Of a DNA stretch of 8,478 nucleotides, positions 5,441 to 8,478 are shown piece after piece. The position numbers and the translations under genes were made by a program. The notes below the pieces were generated by a model. The model worked only from the letters and a program-made list of their open reading frames with translations. It did not search any database and was not told the origin of the DNA. The stretch is from the NCBI GenBank assembly GCA_027012045.1, contig JALUZI010000127.1, positions 1 through 8,478 on the forward strand. The letters are read 5' to 3'. The stretch comes from Desulfurococcales archaeon. Its GTDB lineage: Archaea; Thermoproteota; Thermoprotei_A; Sulfolobales; Acidilobaceae. The first letter of the stretch is position 1, and every line of letters begins with the position of its first letter.

Positions 5441-6688
5441 TTGGGTATAGAGACGAGAGTGTACTTGCGATGCCCTAAATGCGGTGAAACATATCCATTA
5501 GACTATTATAGGTGGCTCTGCCCTAAATGCGGGATACCGCTAGAAGTTGTAGTAGAACCCTCCTCGAAGCCCACTTGGGACAAGTGGAAGCTTAGAGAGA
5601 AAGGCGTCTGGAGGTACAGGGAGCTACTGCCTCCCATTAAAAAGCCCGTAAGCCTAAGCGAGGGAGGAACTCCTCTCATAAGAGCTGACAGAATATCAAG
5701 GAACCTCTGGATAAAGTTTGAAGGAGCAAATCCTACCGGTAGCTTTAAGGATAGAGGCATGACAGTAGGTGTCTCAATAGCGGCTGAGGCGGGGGCTAGG
5801 CTTGTCGGGGCTGCGAGCACCGGGAATACAAGTGCGTCTCTCTCGGCCTATGCTTCGAGGGCTGGAATGAAGAGCATTGTAGTGCTCCCCAAGGGTAAAG
5901 TCGCTCTTGGAAAGCTTTTCCAGGCCGTGCTCCACGGGGCAAGGATAATCGAGATCAACGGTTCGTTCGACGATGCACTAGCGGCTCTCATGGAGGCTGC
6001 TAGGAGAGGCATTGTCTACCCGTTGAACTCTTATAACCCGTGGAGATTGGAGGGCCAGAAAACCATTGCGTATGAGATAGCGGAGACAATAGGAGTTCCC
6101 GATTATGTGTTTGTGCCAGTTGGAAACGCGGGTAATATATCGGCTATATGGAAGGGTTTCAAGGAACTCGAAACGCATGGTCTCATCGACCGCCTACCCA
6201 GAATGGTTGGAGTTCAAGCTGTAGGAGCTTCCCCATTGGCCACAGCATGGAAGGAGGGAAGGGAGGAACCTGTTTGGTTCGAGAACCCGGAAACGGTTGC
6301 TACTGCAATAAGAATAGGACGGCCTGTCAACTGGTACAAAGCGTTACGGGCAGTAGAGGAATCCGGGGGATACCTGTTATCCGTAGGCGATAGGAAAATA
6401 CTGGGTGCTCAAATGGAGATAGCTAGGAAGGTCGGGGTTGGAGTCGAGCCTGCTTCAGCGGCATCATACGCGGGTTATAAGATATCTATAGACGAGGGTT
6501 TACTGGATAGTAAGGATAGAGTGGTTCTTGTCGCGACTGGTCATGCCTTAAAGGATCCCGGGATTGTCGAGCTTGTAGGTAAGAAGTCCCTGGTAGCCGG
6601 TAATGTTGATGAAGCTGTGAAACTCATGTCTGAGCTCTCCAGGGGTGAGACGGGTGGCGGTGAAAGTAAGGGCCAGGGCGTATTCTAG
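5441..6688 (+). CDS. thrC: Threonine synthase (PLP-dependent)
   Basis: This 415-residue enzyme converts O-phospho-L-homoserine to L-threonine. An N-terminal zinc-ribbon-like segment, Cys11-x2-Cys14 and Cys27-x2-Cys30, is common in archaeal threonine synthases. The PLP lysine is Lys103 in NPTGSFKDRG. GNTSAS (128-133) follows, then the phosphate-binding glycine loop PVGNAGN (226-232), EPASA (336-340) and ATGHALKDP (365-373), all hallmarks of this fold-type II family. The start is TTG at 5441. The SD is poor (GGTTAG at 5433-5438), and a GTG at 5459 is an alternative that would still keep the Cys ribbon. The last 15 residues or so are Gly/Ser-rich and overlap the 5' end of thrB, in a different frame. 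No deletions or missing catalytic residues are seen. Threonine dehydratase shares the fold, but the zinc ribbon, the motif set and the thrB neighbour favour threonine synthase. Confidence 0.96.
   Translation: MGIETRVYLRCPKCGETYPLDYYRWLCPKCGIPLEVVVEPSSKPTWDKWKLREKGVWRYRELLPPIKKPVSLSEGGTPLIRADRISRNLWIKFEGANPTGSFKDRGMTVGVSIAAEAGARLVGAASTGNTSASLSAYASRAGMKSIVVLPKGKVALGKLFQAVLHGARIIEINGSFDDALAALMEAARRGIVYPLNSYNPWRLEGQKTIAYEIAETIGVPDYVFVPVGNAGNISAIWKGFKELETHGLIDRLPRMVGVQAVGASPLATAWKEGREEPVWFENPETVATAIRIGRPVNWYKALRAVEESGGYLLSVGDRKILGAQMEIARKVGVGVEPASAASYAGYKISIDEGLLDSKDRVVLVATGHALKDPGIVELVGKKSLVAGNVDEAVKLMSELSRGETGGGESKGQGVF
6642..6648 (+). promoter_or_regulatory. Shine-Dalgarno site for thrB inside the thrC coding end
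   Basis: GGGGTGA lies five bases before the GTG at 6654. It overlaps the earlier in-frame GTG at 6645, which therefore could not use it. This favours 6654 (or GTG 6660) as the thrB start and implies translational coupling with thrC. Confidence 0.6.
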
Positions 6689-7589
6689 TAGCGCTAATTT
6701 GGGGCCAGGTTTCGACACTCTAGGCATAGCGTTGGATGCTTTTTTTGACGAGGTAACTGTTTGGGAGAACAGTAATGGGAAGGTTGTGGTTGAGGAGATA
6801 GCTGGCCCTTATTCAGGGCTTGTAAGGCGTAAGGGGAATACCGCAGAGAGGGCTGTCAGGGAGTTCCTCCTTATGACAGGCCAGCAAGGCATAGGTGTGA
6901 GTATGAGAATATGGAAAGGTGTCCCTCCGGGGAGGGGGTTAGGGAGTAGTGGGGCGAGTGCCGCCGCTGCAGTTAGGGCTGTTGCTGGGCTCCTTGAGAT
7001 GGAAGACATTCCTGCGTCCCTACTTGTGATGGCGGCTGGTTTAGGCGAGTCTGAGTCTTCGGGTAATCCTCACTACGATAATGTTGCGGCGAGCATTCTC
7101 GGTGGACTCGCTGTGGTGTCTGTTTTCAGGGAAGAGGTATTTGTCGAAAGGCTAGATGTGGAGGCCTTTTTCGCTGTTGGAGTCCCGTTTGTAAGTGTGC
7201 CAGAGAACAAGACGGGTGCTATGAGAAGAGTTCTTCCAGAAAGTATTAGTTTCCAAGAACATGTAGCGAATTCCCAGCGCTTGGCTATGCTTATAACTGG
7301 ACTTGTAAACAGAGATTACAGGCTTGCTGGAAGGGCCATGGATGACTTGATTGTGACGCCTAGGAGATCAGTCTTCATCCCATGCTACGAGGAACTGAAA
7401 AAAGCGGCTTTTGACTCGGGAGGCTTAGGATTCACCATTTCCGGCGCAGGCCCCTCAGTTATAGCTTTAGCGGAATCAGGGCAAGAGGCAGCTGAAATAG
7501 CTAAGGGGTTCTCTGAGGTTTACAGTGAATGCGGAATTAGACATCTGTCAACAACCGCTAAGCCCGCTCCCGGAGCATTTATTGTGTGA
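6654..7589 (+). CDS. thrB: Homoserine kinase (GHMP kinase family)
   Basis: The enzyme phosphorylates L-homoserine with ATP, making the substrate of the threonine synthase encoded just upstream. From GTG 6654 it has 311 residues, the usual length for archaeal ThrB. SSANLGPGFDTLG lies at 12-24. The GHMP ATP-binding loop is PPGRGLGSSGASAAA at 91-105. The homoserine-kinase segment SGNPHYDNVAASILGG lies at 136-151, and the C-terminal glycine motif SGAGPS at 263-268. All three GHMP motifs are intact. GTG 6645 would add three residues but coincides with the SD; GTG 6660 is also possible. The gene overlaps thrC by 35 bases, so the two are co-translated. At its 3' end it overlaps the oppositely oriented moaD-like gene by 11 bases. 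The GNPHxDN segment separates it from mevalonate kinases and other GHMP relatives. Confidence 0.96.
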   Translation: MAVKVRARAYSSSANLGPGFDTLGIALDAFFDEVTVWENSNGKVVVEEIAGPYSGLVRRKGNTAERAVREFLLMTGQQGIGVSMRIWKGVPPGRGLGSSGASAAAAVRAVAGLLEMEDIPASLLVMAAGLGESESSGNPHYDNVAASILGGLAVVSVFREEVFVERLDVEAFFAVGVPFVSVPENKTGAMRRVLPESISFQEHVANSQRLAMLITGLVNRDYRLAGRAMDDLIVTPRRSVFIPCYEELKKAAFDSGGLGFTISGAGPSVIALAESGQEAAEIAKGFSEVYSECGIRHLSTTAKPAPGAFIV

Positions 7590-7860
7590 GCCCTCCCGCG
7601 CTTGGAGGGAAAATATCTATTCTGTCGCCATCTCGTATTTCTTCTTTCAATCCTTCCCCTAGGAAGACGTTCCGACCGTTCACAAGAATTATCGGCGTGT
7701 AACCCTTATCCATGTAGACCTTGAGTTCCCTTCTAACCTTGGGAAGATGTTCTAGGAGGCATTCTATGGTTTTACAGTCTTCTGGTATGGTTATAGTCTT
7801 CTCTTTCCAGCCAAGCTTCATTCTCAGGCCCGCGTATATAACGATTTTTACAGTGGACAT
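7579..7860 (-). CDS. moaD: MoaD/ThiS-family ubiquitin-fold sulfur carrier with a three-residue tail after Gly-Gly
   Basis: The 93-residue protein has the beta-grasp pattern of archaeal MoaD: an N-terminal strand (VKIVIYAGLR), a strand TITIP, a helix at 31-45, PIILVNGRNV (56-65), and a C-terminal DGDRIDIFPPSAGG (77-90). MoaD carries the thiocarboxylate sulfur that forms the dithiolene of molybdo/tungstopterin; the chemistry needs a terminal Gly-Gly. Here Gly89-Gly90 is followed by Leu-Thr-Gln before the stop, so trimming would be needed or the activity is altered. I chose ATG 7860 because the fold begins there and GAGGGA at 7875-7870 is a fair SD; an ATG at 7887 would add nine residues within the upstream gene. 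The start overlaps the radical SAM maturase stop by 13 bases, implying coupling. Association with a tungsten-enzyme maturase suggests it serves tungstopterin synthesis. A role as a SAMP-like protein modifier is also possible. Confidence 0.88.
   Translation of the reverse strand: MSTVKIVIYAGLRMKLGWKEKTITIPEDCKTIECLLEHLPKVRRELKVYMDKGYTPIILVNGRNVFLGEGLKEEIRDGDRIDIFPPSAGGLTQ
7591..7609. repeat. Perfect 6-bp hairpin at the convergent thrB/moaD ends
   Basis: CCCTCC (7591-7596) and GGAGGG (7604-7609) form a stem around a 7-base loop, starting two bases after the thrB stop. It could act as an RNA stop or stabilising structure for the thrB transcript. It also encodes the conserved PPSAGG end of the MoaD-like protein on the other strand, so the symmetry may be a by-product of coding. 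Confidence 0.35.
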
Positions 7861-8478
7861 CTGACCATGTCCCTCGCATATGGGCAACTAGCACAGCTGG
7901 GCTGGTTTCCCCAGCAGTCCATCTCGTTTGTCAGTGTGAATGTGCAGTAGTCTTTGAGCGGGCAGTCCGGGCAGCTTGGGTAGTACATGAAGTCTAGGTT
8001 GAACTTGTACCTCGAGTAGTTCTCTGATCTCCATATATCCATTAGTGACTCCTTGCTCAGGTCTCCCAGTATGACGGGGTTTATGGTTCTCGTTACTCCG
8101 TAGAACGTGTTCTTCCAGCCGTGGGCCATATATATGCAAGGTGATACCTTACCGTCCCACCTCACGAACAAGGCGTTCCTAGAGGCGAACGGGCATTCTC
8201 TCTCGGTTGTGAGTTCTAGGTTCGGTAGGCTTATGAGAATATTGTGTATCATGCTCAGCCTTGCTAGCCTGTAGGATATTTCGTTTATCTTCTTCCTACA
8301 CTTATCGTCCATATAGCAGGCAAGAGACTTTTCTTGGCCTGGTGTCAGCGGTAGTATGTTTGAGACAACGAACCTTGTCGCTTTGAGTTTCCCCGCGAGT
8401 TCAATGGTTTTCACTAGGTTGTCCACGTTTAGCTTTGTGAGTGTGAACTGTATTATTATCTCAGGAGTGCGGGATAGA
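7848..8478 (-). CDS. cmo: Tungsten-cofactor oxidoreductase radical SAM maturase (cmo-like), C-terminal part; 5' end beyond right edge
   Basis: The frame is open from the window edge to TAA at 7850-7848, so about 209 C-terminal residues are visible. The GTG at 8426 is internal, because coding continues upstream with TPEIIIQFTLTKLN in the same frame. The radical SAM CxxxCxxC motif lies outside the window. The visible part is a SPASM/twitch region: ECPFASRNALFVRWDGKVSPC, then ILGDLSKESLMDIW, then CPDCPLKDYC and a distinctive end with DCWGNQPSCASCPYA and RCPL. This Cys-rich tail, with FVRWDG and DCxGN-P-C-x2-C, is what I recall for the cofactor-modifying proteins encoded beside aldehyde:ferredoxin oxidoreductase genes in Pyrococcus and relatives. 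The adjacent MoaD-like gene fits. I infer that it matures a tungstopterin enzyme of the AOR family, whose gene should lie upstream on this strand past 8478. The exact reaction is not established. Confidence 0.88.
   Translation of the reverse strand, partial: LSRTPEIIIQFTLTKLNVDNLVKTIELAGKLKATRFVVSNILPLTPGQEKSLACYMDDKCRKKINEISYRLARLSMIHNILISLPNLELTTERECPFASRNALFVRWDGKVSPCIYMAHGWKNTFYGVTRTINPVILGDLSKESLMDIWRSENYSRYKFNLDFMYYPSCPDCPLKDYCTFTLTNEMDCWGNQPSCASCPYARDMVRCPL

Noticed and set aside
7861..7887. Upstream ATG (7887) as the start of the MoaD-like gene
   Set aside because: It adds nine residues ahead of the first beta strand with no family support; ATG 7860 has a reasonable SD and begins right at the fold.
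7888..8139. Minus-strand 83-residue frame overlapping the cmo-like gene
   Set aside because: It is a shifted frame of the Cys-rich SPASM region, whose proper frame shows all expected motifs through to its stop.
1..8478. CRISPR array, insertion sequence, or rRNA/tRNA gene
   Set aside because: I saw no spaced direct repeats, transposase motifs, terminal inverted repeats or structural RNA signatures on either strand.

Overview
The window looks like chromosomal DNA from a hyperthermophilic archaeon, most likely a Thermoproteota (crenarchaeal) member of the Desulfurococcales type. The signs are pervasive AGG/AGA and ATA codons, very short or overlapping intergenic spacers, GGTGAT-type ribosome binding sites, heavy use of TTG and GTG starts, archaeal TATA-like promoters, and an archaeal tungsten-cofactor maturation gene pair. 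Genus is not resolvable by eye.

Layout from left to right. (1) 1-1505, minus strand: a two-gene unit with ketopantoate reductase (panE, coenzyme A biosynthesis) followed 6 bases later by an EamA/DMT-type membrane transporter that runs off the left edge. (2) 1506-1602: a divergent intergenic region with a palindromic TATA-like box that could serve both directions. (3) 1603-2265, plus: a 220-residue protein of unknown family. (4) 2266-2373: a short gap with a weak T-tract, a TATA candidate and a very good SD. (5) 2374-5361, plus: a tight pair of radical SAM enzymes. The first has a long Cys-containing N-terminal extension and a C-terminal SPASM domain; the second is a cobalamin-binding-domain radical SAM protein. 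Their substrate is not evident and they are the most interesting part of the window. (6) 5362-5440: a promoter-like gap. (7) 5441-7589, plus: threonine synthase and homoserine kinase (thrC-thrB), overlapping, covering the last two steps of threonine synthesis. (8) 7579-8478, minus: a MoaD/ThiS-like ubiquitin-fold protein and, upstream of it on the same strand, the C-terminal part of a SPASM radical SAM protein resembling the maturase of tungsten aldehyde:ferredoxin oxidoreductases (cmo type). An AOR-family gene is expected just beyond the right edge.

How they fit together: panE and thrC-thrB are housekeeping biosynthesis. The right-edge pair very probably supplies the tungstopterin cofactor system of an AOR-family enzyme. 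The central radical SAM pair looks like a dedicated two-enzyme modification system, possibly for a lipid, cofactor or peptide, in a neighbourhood that does not reveal its substrate. There is no RNA gene, insertion sequence or CRISPR array that I can support, and no gene-free stretch longer than about 110 bases.
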